NCBI GenBank assembly: GCA_018609965.1
Contig: JAHENP010000143.1
Coordinates: 1-12,315 of the forward strand
Length of the DNA stretch: 12,315 nt
From: Haloferacaceae archaeon
Lineage (GTDB): Archaea; Halobacteriota; Halobacteria; Halobacteriales; Haloferacaceae
Reading direction: 5' to 3'
The position numbers were made by a program, and so were the translations under genes. The first letter of the stretch is position 1, and the number at the start of each line of letters is the position of its first letter. Shown here piece after piece: positions 1-6,247 of the stretch. The notes beneath the pieces were generated by a model. That model saw nothing but the letters and a program-made list of their open reading frames with translations, was not told where the DNA came from and ran no database searches.

Positions 1-144
1 GGGTCGGTGACCGAACTGCTCGACGCGTTGGACGGCTGTGAGAACCCGTACGCCTGCCCGCACGGCCGGCCGGTGTTGGTCCGGTTCGACGCCGCGGAGG
101 TGGACAGCCGGTTCGAGCGCGACTACCCCGGCCACGGCGACTGA
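1..144 (+). CDS. mutL: DNA mismatch repair protein MutL, C-terminal end (partial)
   Basis: Only the last 47 codons are present; the gene enters from the left edge in the frame starting at base 1 and ends with TGA at 142-144. The peptide carries ENPYACPHGRPVLVRF, the conserved C-terminal CPHGRP motif of MutL. In the family this motif helps form the metal site of the latent nicking endonuclease in the dimerisation domain. MutL links MutS mismatch recognition to strand incision and excision. The tail after the motif (DSRFERDYPGHGD) is short and acidic, as in haloarchaeal MutL. MutS is often next to MutL in haloarchaea and would lie outside the window. The call rests on one short but very characteristic motif; the rest of the protein cannot be judged. 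Confidence 0.88.
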   Translation, partial: GSVTELLDALDGCENPYACPHGRPVLVRFDAAEVDSRFERDYPGHGD

Positions 145-157
145 CGACTGCGTCCGC

Positions 158-529
158 TCAGCCGTTCCGCGCCCACTCGACGGCCGTCTCACGGTCTTCG
201 AACGTCTCGACGGTGACGCCGTCGACATCGACCTCCCCGCGCAACGAGACGGCTTTGATCCCGTCGGCGACGAGCGCGAGCCGCCGGTAGTTCGGGAGTT
301 CGCCACACCGTTGTGCCGCCTGTTGCCAGACGGCGAACACCCCGTCACTGAACGGGTCGTCGAGTTCCACTACGCCGACGGAACCGACGAGCGCCTCGCG
401 GTGTCGTGTGAGATACTCCTCGAACGCCGGGTACGCCGCCTCCTCGAAGCTGTCCAGTTCCATCCCCTGTTGGAACACCGACACGTGGACCCCGTCCTCG
501 TAGGTCATCTCCCAGTTTCGGTCTGTCAC
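158..529 (-). CDS. SpoIIAA/STAS-like small protein
   Basis: A 123-residue acidic soluble protein with no signal peptide or membrane segment. The second half has the look of the SpoIIAA-like/STAS fold: a strand RRLALVADGIKAVSL near residues 81-95, then a strand-turn segment ending in VETFEDRETAVEWARNG. The closing pattern of a Phe, an acidic turn and an amphipathic helix with a Trp is typical of that fold. Members are often of unknown role; some bind lipids or act as regulatory partners. The GTG start at 529 is favoured because a TATA-like box lies 24-31 bases upstream, which fits a leaderless transcript. It converges on mutL, with 13 bases between the stops. The fold assignment is from pattern memory and no specific function can be given. 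Confidence 0.72.
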   Translation of the reverse strand: MTDRNWEMTYEDGVHVSVFQQGMELDSFEEAAYPAFEEYLTRHREALVGSVGVVELDDPFSDGVFAVWQQAAQRCGELPNYRRLALVADGIKAVSLRGEVDVDGVTVETFEDRETAVEWARNG

Positions 530-552
530 GAGCGAAGCTAGCCCACCAGACG

Positions 553-560
553 AGTATATG
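553..560 (-). promoter_or_regulatory. TATA-like box for the STAS-like gene
   Basis: Reads CATATACT on the minus strand, 24-31 bases before the GTG at 529. This is the spacing expected for a haloarchaeal leaderless promoter. It sits in the 161-base divergent gap shared with the alkyltransferase-fold gene. Confidence 0.55.
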
Positions 561-690
561 CGTTTCTGTATTTACTGTCGTGGTGACGAGTAGAACGACC
601 CGAGACCGGCGCGTCGAGAGACGGACGGGTGGAGACGAGAACACGACCAGCCGGCGGCGAGAGTAAGTGTCCGGGCGACGAACCCCTCTC

Positions 691-1161
691 GTGACAGTTA
701 CAGCCGACGACACGGGCGTCACAGCCCGTTACAGCGACCGACTGGAGCGGTACATCCAGGTCGGGACCGCGAGCGGTCGGGTGGTCGCAGTGTCGTTCCC
801 GACGACGGAGCCGGCCGACGCGACCGCCGACGGGGCGGTGTTGGACCGAGTGTTCGACTACCTCGACGGAACCCAGGACTCGTTCGACGACGTGACGGTC
901 GCGTTGACCGTCCCGACGGACCAACGAGCGGTGTTGGAGGCCGCCCGGAAAGTGCCGTACGGGGAGTTGGTCGACGGTGTCCAACTCACCCGGATGGCGG
1001 CCGGGCTGGACCCGGACGACGACGGCGACCGCCAGACCGTCCAGACGGCGCTGCGGGGGAACCCGGCGCCGGTGTTGGTGCCGGACCACCGTGTCGAGGG
1101 CGTCGACGGCGCGACGCCGTCGGCCGTCGCCGACCGGCTCCGCGCGCTGGAACGGGAGTGA
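691..1161 (+). CDS. O6-alkylguanine-DNA alkyltransferase-fold protein lacking the active-site Cys
   Basis: A 156-residue protein with the two-domain Ogt/MGMT architecture: an N-terminal RNaseH-like segment (about 1-75) and a C-terminal winged-helix DNA-binding domain (about 78-155). The C-terminal domain shows VPYGELVDG at 88-96, an Arg at 114 where the arginine finger is expected, and NPAPVLVPDHRVEG at 124-137. In active enzymes the last motif reads PCHRV and the Cys takes the alkyl group. Here the codon is GAC, giving Asp132, and the whole protein contains no Cys. It therefore cannot repair by the usual suicide transfer. Alkyltransferase-like (ATL) proteins with Trp or Ala at this position bind alkylated DNA and hand it to nucleotide excision repair, and a similar role is plausible. 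Unlike typical ATLs it keeps the N-terminal domain. GTG at 691 is preferred over an in-frame GTG at 667 because homologous sequence appears to begin there and a weak AT-containing stretch (659-669) lies about 25 bases upstream. Confidence 0.82.
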   Translation: MTVTADDTGVTARYSDRLERYIQVGTASGRVVAVSFPTTEPADATADGAVLDRVFDYLDGTQDSFDDVTVALTVPTDQRAVLEAARKVPYGELVDGVQLTRMAAGLDPDDDGDRQTVQTALRGNPAPVLVPDHRVEGVDGATPSAVADRLRALERE

Positions 1162-1260
1162 GTTCCCGACGGCGGCCAGCCGGAGTCGCTGCCGGTCGTC
1201 TCGTGTGATATCACCGGAGCAACAGGCAAACCTCTTGAGGTGGGCGGACGAGTATGTGGT

Positions 1261-2949
1261 ATGCGTTGGCTCGTGCCGCTGGCAGTCGCATTGATCGTCG
1301 GCGTGGCGCTCGCCCCGGCGGCGGCCGCGGCGCCGGCGTCCACAGACGAGACGGCAGTCGCATCGGACACGGACGACGTCCGACCGGACCCCGAAAACGA
1401 CACGATCGGGTGGGAGAACGGCTACTGGTACGACGACCCGCTCCCGAACGTCGACCCGAACGACGGACTCAACGAGTCGGAACTGGAGAGGGTCGTCGCC
1501 CGGTCGATGGCCCGAGTCGAACAGGTCCGCCAACTGGAGTTCGAACAGACCGTTCCGGTGAACCTGATCAGCCGGGAGACGTACGTCGAGCGGTACGCCT
1601 CCGGCGACGGGAGCGGGGCGCCGGCGGACTACCGGACGTTCGACAACGCGAAGTGGGAGGCGTTGTACATCGTCAACGAGTCGGCCGACTCCATCGCGGT
1701 CCGCAACCGCAACCGCGGGAGCACCGTCGGCGGCTTCTACAGCCTCTCGCAGGAACGAATCGTCGTGGTGAGTGAGAACACGGAGACGCCGCAGTTGAGC
1801 GAGGTGACGCTGTCACAGGAGCTGTTCCACGCGCTCCAAGACCAGCAGTTCGACCTCTCGGCGTTAGATTACTCCACCCGCGAGGCGCACAACACCGCCG
1901 ACGGCGTCGTCGAGGGTGACGGCAATCTCGTCGACCAGCTCTACGCTGAACGGTGTAAGGAGTCGTGGGACTGCTTCGAGGACACCACCGACAACAACAG
2001 CAGTGACGGCGGCGGCAGCGTCCCGAACTGGGGGCGGTACTTCGTCGTGTTCCAGCCGTACTCCGACGGCCCCGAGTTCGTCCGGCAGGTGAAACAACGC
2101 GGCGGCTGGGAGGCAGTCAACGAGCTGTACGACAGCCCGCCGACCTCGTCGGCGGCCGTCGCGGAGCGGACGACCAACGACGCGGCGCCCGCGAGCGTCG
2201 AGATCGACGACCAGACGGGCGAGAACTGGCAGCGTGTCCGTCCGAACGGGCGAGCCGACTACGCGGAACTCGGCCAGCCGGGGGTCGCGGCGATGTTCGT
2301 CCGGCCGTTGTACAACGACGCTAACCCCCGCAGTTGGGTGGTCGACCCGAACAACTGGTTCAACCAGACGGACGGCGGTGAACTCGCGAACGACCCGTTG
2401 AACTACTCGGTGAGCGTGGCGGACGGGTGGAACGGTGACCGGCTCCACGCCTACCGCAACGCCGCCAACGAGACGGGGTACGTCTGGCGGATCAACTGGG
2501 AGACAGAGTCGGACGCACGCGAGTTCGCGGACGGCTACGCCCAACTCGTCGCCCACTACGGCGGCGAGGCAGTCGGCGAGAACACCTACCGGATCACCGA
2601 CACCGCCTTCGCCGACGCCGTCTGGGTCGCGGTCGACGGCGACACGGTGACGGTCGTCAACGCGCCGACCCTCGGCGAACTGACGCAGGTGCGGACGAGC
2701 GCGACCCCGCAGACTGCGACGCCGACAGCGACGGAGGGTGATGACGAGACGGGCGAGACGGCGACCGCCACGCCGGGTCGCACCGCCTCGCCGACGCCGG
2801 CGGCCGACGGTGAGTCGACGCCGGCGGCCGACGGTGAGTCGACGCCGGCGGCCGACGATGAGTCGACAGTCGCCCGTGGGCCTGGGCTCGGTGCCGTCGT
2901 CGCAGTCGTCGCGCTCCTGATCGCCGGCAGTCTCGCCAGACGGCGCTGA
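1261..2949 (+). CDS. Hvo_1808-type secreted surface glycoprotein with PGF-CTERM-like anchor
   Basis: A 562-residue exported protein. Residues 1-24 form a Sec-type signal peptide: Met-Arg, a hydrophobic core, then an Ala-rich cleavage region. The body has many Asn-X-Ser/Thr sequons (for example at 46, 71 and 139), which fits N-glycosylation. Residues 183-220 resemble the zinc metallopeptidase-like pattern HExxH-ALQDQ...EGD, but the first His is Gln: QELFH at 186-190, with VVEGD at 216-220. Near residues 480-538 lies a Thr/Pro/Ala-rich linker with a three-copy eight-residue repeat. The last 23 residues are GPGLG, a hydrophobic helix and a basic SLARRR tail. This matches the PGF-CTERM layout processed by archaeosortase ArtA, with Leu in place of Phe. 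ATG at 1261 is chosen because it opens the signal peptide directly; an in-frame GTG at 1240 would place polar residues before it. The family name comes from recall of the Haloferax protein; the function is unknown. Confidence 0.8.
   Translation: MRWLVPLAVALIVGVALAPAAAAAPASTDETAVASDTDDVRPDPENDTIGWENGYWYDDPLPNVDPNDGLNESELERVVARSMARVEQVRQLEFEQTVPVNLISRETYVERYASGDGSGAPADYRTFDNAKWEALYIVNESADSIAVRNRNRGSTVGGFYSLSQERIVVVSENTETPQLSEVTLSQELFHALQDQQFDLSALDYSTREAHNTADGVVEGDGNLVDQLYAERCKESWDCFEDTTDNNSSDGGGSVPNWGRYFVVFQPYSDGPEFVRQVKQRGGWEAVNELYDSPPTSSAAVAERTTNDAAPASVEIDDQTGENWQRVRPNGRADYAELGQPGVAAMFVRPLYNDANPRSWVVDPNNWFNQTDGGELANDPLNYSVSVADGWNGDRLHAYRNAANETGYVWRINWETESDAREFADGYAQLVAHYGGEAVGENTYRITDTAFADAVWVAVDGDTVTVVNAPTLGELTQVRTSATPQTATPTATEGDDETGETATATPGRTASPTPAADGESTPAADGESTPAADDESTVARGPGLGAVVAVVALLIAGSLARRR
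2794..2865 (+). repeat. Three 24-bp tandem repeats in the surface-protein linker
   Basis: Units lie at 2794-2817, 2818-2841 and 2842-2865. The first two are identical and the third differs at one base (GGT to GAT). Each encodes eight residues, TPAADGES, within the Thr/Pro-rich spacer just before the membrane anchor. Such spacers are usually O-glycosylated stalks and vary in copy number between strains. Confidence 0.9.
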
Positions 2950-2979
2950 TCGCCAGACGGCGCTGATCGCCAGACGGCG
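2934..2979 (+). repeat. 17-bp tandem repeat spanning the stop codon; possible terminator hairpins
   Basis: The unit CGCCAGACGGCGCTGAT occurs at 2934-2950 and 2951-2967, followed by a partial copy, CGCCAGACGGCG, at 2968-2979. The first copy encodes the end of the surface-protein tail and its TGA stop (2947-2949); the others lie in the 3' untranslated region. Each copy holds CGCC-AGAC-GGCG, a short perfect stem with a four-base loop, so the transcript could fold into up to three hairpins in a row. A pyrimidine-rich tract (CTCTCCTTTCTC) follows at about 3006-3017. A terminator or 3'-end stabiliser role is inference. Confidence 0.75.
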
Positions 2980-3058
2980 TCGACCCTCTCGTGGGTCGCC
3001 GTTCGCTCTCCTTTCTCACGAGCGCAACGCTCACGCGACCGCCGCCCGAACGACACCC

Positions 3059-3895
3059 GTGACAGACACACCAGTCGACGGCGAACCCGTCACGGTCGCA
3101 CACGCGCCGGGGAGTGTGACAGTCGTGTTCGCGCCGGCGGGCACGGACGGCTCCCGGGGGATCTCGGTCACGACCGCCGACGGCGTCCGGGCACGGGTTC
3201 GATCGGCAGCCGAGACGGTGATCACACTCGACGGCGACGGGACCGACTTCGAGCCGGTCGCGGGCGTGTTGGAGCGACTCGGTGTCACCGCCCGGGTCGA
3301 CCTGACGGCGGAGACGCCGGTCGGTGCCGGCTTCGGTGCCAGCGGCGCCGCGACGCTCGCGACCGCGTTGGCCGCAAACACCGTCTGTGGTCTCGACTGC
3401 GACCGATCGACGCTCGTCGAGGCGGCCCACCGCGCGGAGGTCGCCGCCGGGACGGGACTGGGTGACGTGTTCGTGCAGGCGCGTGTCGGGGTGGTGTACG
3501 ACACCGGCGACGGTCGGGCGCGACGTTCGGTGACCGCGGGGTCGGAGGCGGACGGGCTGACCGTCGAGTACGTCTCCCAGGGCGGGATTCCGACGGCGTC
3601 GGTGTTGGACGACGAGGCAACACTCGACCGGATTCGAGCGGCCGCGGAGGACGCCTTCGACGCGTTCGATCCTGCGATGTCCGTCTCGGAGCTGTTCGAG
3701 CTGGGGTGGGGGTTCGCGACGGGGACGGGGTTGGTGACCGACCGGGTCCGGGAGACGGTCGACAGCGTCGAGACCGCCGGCGGGGCAGCGACGATGGCGA
3801 TGGTCGGTGAGACGGTGGTGGCGGCGGGAACGGACAGCGTCCTCCCGCGGCGGACCCGGCTGACAGACAGAGGTGTGCGGCTGGTCGACGCCTGA
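3059..3895 (+). CDS. Archaeal pantoate kinase (GHMP kinase superfamily)
   Basis: A 278-residue cytosolic protein. It opens with HAPGSVTVVFAP (15-26), matching the N-terminal substrate-side strand of archaeal PoK proteins (COG1829). The GHMP ATP-binding loop follows as PVGAGFGASGAATLATA at 87-103, then GTGLGDVFVQARVG at 131-144, the third conserved segment near the phosphate. In archaea PoK phosphorylates pantoate to 4-phosphopantoate, which phosphopantothenate synthetase then joins to beta-alanine. This replaces the bacterial pantothenate synthetase/kinase order in CoA synthesis. The length fits the family. The GTG at 3059 is the only start that leaves the N-terminal strand complete, with about 15 residues before it. 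No clear TATA box is visible upstream, so it may be read from a weak promoter in the 109-base gap or from the gene before it. The nicotinamidase-type gene follows after 32 bases. PoK is preferred over other GHMP kinases because of the HAPGSVT start. Confidence 0.82.
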   Translation: MTDTPVDGEPVTVAHAPGSVTVVFAPAGTDGSRGISVTTADGVRARVRSAAETVITLDGDGTDFEPVAGVLERLGVTARVDLTAETPVGAGFGASGAATLATALAANTVCGLDCDRSTLVEAAHRAEVAAGTGLGDVFVQARVGVVYDTGDGRARRSVTAGSEADGLTVEYVSQGGIPTASVLDDEATLDRIRAAAEDAFDAFDPAMSVSELFELGWGFATGTGLVTDRVRETVDSVETAGGAATMAMVGETVVAAGTDSVLPRRTRLTDRGVRLVDA

Positions 3896-3897
3896 CG

Positions 3898-3906
3898 ACT
3901 TTTGAG
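3898..3906 (+). promoter_or_regulatory. TATA-like box for the nicotinamidase-type gene
   Basis: ACTTTTGAG lies 22-30 bases before the ATG at 3928 and only three bases after the pantoate kinase stop. It suggests that the hydrolase has its own leaderless promoter even though it follows pantoate kinase closely. Confidence 0.5.
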
Positions 3907-3927
3907 GGAGGCGACACAACAGCCGGT

Positions 3928-4518
3928 ATGGAGTTCGATCCGGCAGAGACGGCGCTCGTCGTCGTCGACGTGCAGAACGGGTTCTGTCACCCAGACGGGA
4001 GTCTCCACGCCCCCCACAGTGAGGCGGTCGTCGAGCCGGTCGCCGCGCTCGCCGAGCGGGCGGGTGCGGCTGGCCTCCCGGTGGTGTACACGCGGGATGT
4101 CCACCCGCCGGGACAGTTCGAGGGCAACCACTACTACGACGAGTTCGAACGGTGGGGTGACCATGTCGTCGAAGGGTCCTGGGAGGCGGAACTGGTCGCG
4201 GAACTGCCGACGGAGGAGGCTGCCCACGTCGTCGAGAAACACACCTACGACGCGTTCTACGAGACGGAGTTGGACGGCTGGCTCTCCGCGCGGGGGATCG
4301 ACGACCTCCTGATCTGTGGGACGCTCGCGAACGTCTGTGTGCTCCACACCGCCGGGTCGGCCGGTCTCCGCGACTACCGACCCGTCGTCGTCGCGGACGC
4401 ACTCGGCTACATCGAACCGGACCACCGGGAGTACGCGGTCGACCACGCCGACTGGCTGTTCGGGGAGACGGTCGGCCGCGACCAGATCACGTTCCCGTCG
4501 GCGAACACCGACGAGTGA
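3928..4518 (+). CDS. Nicotinamidase / isochorismatase-family hydrolase
   Basis: A 196-residue cysteine hydrolase. The catalytic triad of the family is visible: Asp14 in LVVVDVQNGF, Lys104 in VVEKHTYDAF, and Cys137 in GTLANVCVLHTA. Metal ligands as in PncA are Asp57 and His59 in TRDVHPPG, with His79 in RWGDHVVEGSW. The Lys-His-x-x-x-Asp-Ala-Phe and Gly-Thr-x-x-Asn-Val-Cys stretches favour nicotinamidase (nicotinamide to nicotinate plus ammonia, NAD salvage) over isochorismatase. Family members with the same triad hydrolyse other amides, so the exact substrate is inferred. ATG at 3928 is supported by the TATA-like box 22-30 bases upstream. Beside pantoate kinase it makes a short cofactor-metabolism neighbourhood. 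The TGA at 4516-4518 overlaps a GTG that could extend the next gene, but that extension is not favoured. Confidence 0.8.
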   Translation: MEFDPAETALVVVDVQNGFCHPDGSLHAPHSEAVVEPVAALAERAGAAGLPVVYTRDVHPPGQFEGNHYYDEFERWGDHVVEGSWEAELVAELPTEEAAHVVEKHTYDAFYETELDGWLSARGIDDLLICGTLANVCVLHTAGSAGLRDYRPVVVADALGYIEPDHREYAVDHADWLFGETVGRDQITFPSANTDE

Positions 4519-4572
4519 GCGGCGCGAAGCAGTCGCTTTCCTGTCTGTACGATCAACAGTCCGGAAGCCGAA

Positions 4573-4588
4573 CGAAAAAGGGATTATG
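4573..4588 (+). promoter_or_regulatory. BRE/TATA promoter for the histidine kinase
   Basis: CGAAAAAGGGATTATG is an A-rich BRE-like stretch followed by a TATA-like GATTATG. The TATA part lies 23-29 bases before the ATG at 4611. It decides that start over the in-frame GTG at 4515. Confidence 0.6.
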
Positions 4589-4610
4589 CTGTCGGTACGA
4601 ACGGGAGACG

Positions 4611-5747
4611 ATGGCGTGGCTGGCTCGACGGACGGCGGCGACGGTCGCGGTGCTCGCGACTGGATTCGCGCTCGTTGGCGGCCACGCGGCCGTCTTCCCA
4701 GTCGTCGCGCCGGCGCCGTGGGCGCTCGGCGTGGGTCTCCTCCCGGTCGCCGCCGGCGCCGGGGTCGTTCTCGTCGGGCGCCTCTCGGGAGACGTGATCG
4801 AATCGGTCGCGCGTCCGTTGTTCGCCGGGGTCGCGGCCGTCTACCTGGGTGCGGTCGGCGACACGGTGGGAGTGATCGTCGCTCGCCCGCCGGTCGTCCG
4901 GGTCGCAGTCGGTACGCTGCCGCTGACCGCCGGCGCGGCCGCCGTGACCGTCGCGGTCGTCCGGTGGATCGACGTGGCACGGCGCCGCCGGGAGCTGTTG
5001 CTCGACAGACAACAACGCGCGACGGCACAGCGCACGGAGCTGAAACGACAGGCCGACCGACTGGAGGCGTTCGCCAGCGTGGTGAGCCACGACCTCCGGA
5101 ACCCGTTGGAGGTCGCGCGTGCCCGACTCGAAGCCGCCCGGACGACTGTCGACGGAGACGCGACCCGTGCAGAACTCGACACTGTCGAGGACTCACTCGA
5201 CCGGATGGAGGAGATCATCGACGACGCGTTGGCGTTGGCCCGGATCGGCCCGGCGGCCGTCGACTCGGCGGAGGTGTCGCTGGCAGACGCCACCCGCGCG
5301 GCATGGGACGGCGTCGCGACGGGGGAGGCGACGCTGACGGTCACGGCGCCGGCGGAGACGGTCGTCGTCGCCGACGAGACGTACCTCAGACGACTGTTCG
5401 AGAACCTGTTCCGCAACGCCGCGGAACACGCCGGGTCGGCGCCGACAGTGACGGTCGCGGTGACGGAGACGGGGTTCCGCGTCGACGACGACGGGCCGGG
5501 GATTCCGCTTGACCGGCGCGGGGAGGTGACGGAGGCGGGGCACACGACGGCGACCGCCGGGACGGGGTTCGGGCTCAGTATCGTCGAGGAGATTGCCGCC
5601 GCGCACGGCTGGCAGCTGTCTGTCGAGGCGAGCGAGACGGGCGGTGCGCGGTTCGCGTTCACCGGCGTCGAGATGGCGACGACCGAGACAGCGACGGCCG
5701 GAGCAGGGGGGACGGACGACTGGGCGGGTGGCGTCCGAGAGGAGTGA
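4611..5747 (+). CDS. Membrane sensor histidine kinase
   Basis: A 378-residue protein. Four hydrophobic segments fill the first 120 residues (about 5-24, 30-57, 68-91 and 96-119), followed by a charged linker helix (121-153) that is probably coiled. The HisKA dimerisation helix has the H-box FASVVSHDLRNPLE with His160 as the phosphoacceptor. The HATPase domain shows an N-box with Asn265 and Asn269 (FENLFRNAAEH), a G1 box DDDGPGIP (292-299) and a G2 box GTGFGLSIVEEIAAAHGW (317-334). All kinase motifs are intact. There is no PAS, GAF or HAMP domain, so sensing probably occurs in the membrane segments. The last 25 residues are a low-complexity Thr/Gly/Ala tail. No response regulator is adjacent, which makes it an orphan kinase. 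ATG at 4611 is preferred over GTG at 4515 because the promoter lies between them and the extra 32 residues look non-coding. Confidence 0.88.
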   Translation: MAWLARRTAATVAVLATGFALVGGHAAVFPVVAPAPWALGVGLLPVAAGAGVVLVGRLSGDVIESVARPLFAGVAAVYLGAVGDTVGVIVARPPVVRVAVGTLPLTAGAAAVTVAVVRWIDVARRRRELLLDRQQRATAQRTELKRQADRLEAFASVVSHDLRNPLEVARARLEAARTTVDGDATRAELDTVEDSLDRMEEIIDDALALARIGPAAVDSAEVSLADATRAAWDGVATGEATLTVTAPAETVVVADETYLRRLFENLFRNAAEHAGSAPTVTVAVTETGFRVDDDGPGIPLDRRGEVTEAGHTTATAGTGFGLSIVEEIAAAHGWQLSVEASETGGARFAFTGVEMATTETATAGAGGTDDWAGGVREE

Positions 5748-5764
5748 CGGGACGGATGAACAGA

Positions 5765-5974
5765 TCACTCACACCGGAGTTTTCCGCCCGCCATCCACAG
5801 CCGCACGCTCTCGCCACAGTGCGGACAGGTGTACGTGACGGGTGCACCGAACACCCGGGGATCGGTTCGCTCGAAGGAGTCGCCACAGGCGCGACACCCG
5901 ATCTCTGCCGTGTCGTCCACGGTCGGTCGGGTCGCCGTCGTCTGGACGAACTCCGTTTGACGGTCTGAACTCAT
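5765..5974 (-). CDS. Small zinc-finger protein (CxxC...CPxCG)
   Basis: A 69-residue protein. It has two knuckles, CRACG (Cys27, Cys30) and CPHCG (Cys50, Cys53), spaced as in a single zinc ribbon, then RLWMAGGKLRCE with a fifth Cys at 68. The first 20 residues are polar and Thr-rich, probably disordered. Haloarchaea encode many such one-domain zinc proteins; several affect growth, motility or biofilm formation, but this one is not recognised individually. The ATG at 5974 is chosen. An in-frame ATG at 6052 would add 26 residues, but a TATA-like TTATCTC (about 6023-6029, minus strand) lies inside that extension, roughly 50 bases before 5974, implying a leader of about 25 bases. The gene converges on the histidine kinase with 17 bases between the stops. 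Confidence 0.72.
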   Translation of the reverse strand: MSSDRQTEFVQTTATRPTVDDTAEIGCRACGDSFERTDPRVFGAPVTYTCPHCGESVRLWMAGGKLRCE

Positions 5975-6247
5975 TGTGTCGGGCCGCGTCTGGCGCGGGC
6001 CACCTGACGGTACGACGCCACGAGAGATAAGCCCTGTGGGCACCGTTGACATACCACGTGACCGGTGTCGGGTCAGTGACCGGAGTCGTCACCGTCACGG
6101 CCGGTGTCGACTTCGCCGAGAGTCACTACAGTCGACGCCGGGACGCGTTGTCGTGTCGGTTCGGTCGCCGGAGACGGCCGCGACGGCGTCTGTCGGGCGT
6201 CAGACGCGAGGGAACGCTTTTAGGCCGTGGCAGGTTGGGTACCGACA
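5975..6247. promoter_or_regulatory. Divergent intergenic region (273 bp)
   Basis: No convincing gene is seen here. The region holds a possible minus-strand TATA-like element near 6023-6029 for the small zinc protein and a plus-strand TATA-like CTTTTAG at 6217-6223 for the acidic repeat protein. It also holds a direct repeat, GTGACCGGTGTCG at 6058-6070 and GTGACCGGAGTCG at 6076-6088, 18 bases apart start to start and differing at one base. The repeat could be an operator, but its GC-rich words are common in this genome. Confidence 0.4.
6217..6223 (+). promoter_or_regulatory. TATA-like box for the acidic repeat protein
   Basis: CTTTTAG lies 25-31 bases before the ATG at 6248. It supports this ATG over the in-frame GTG at 6227, which would be only a few bases from the box. 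Confidence 0.55.

Noticed and set aside
538..1533. Long minus-strand open frame of 331 codons opposite the alkyltransferase gene
   Set aside because: It is Arg/Val-rich shadow sequence typical of the antisense of a high-GC gene. It runs through the divergent promoter gap and has no domain signature.
4515..4610. 32-codon upstream extension of the histidine kinase from a GTG overlapping the hydrolase stop
   Set aside because: The added peptide is not like a membrane-kinase N-terminus, and a clear BRE/TATA element lies inside it at leaderless distance from ATG 4611.
2657..5196. Two very long minus-strand open frames (over 580 and 720 codons) opposite the surface protein, pantoate kinase, nicotinamidase and kinase genes
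   Set aside because: Their composition is Arg/Ser/Pro-rich with no hydrophobic core. They are antisense shadows of four well-supported plus-strand genes.
5975..6052. 26-residue N-terminal extension of the small zinc-finger protein from ATG 6052
   Set aside because: A TATA-like element lies inside the extension and the added residues have no conserved look; ATG 5974 is simpler.
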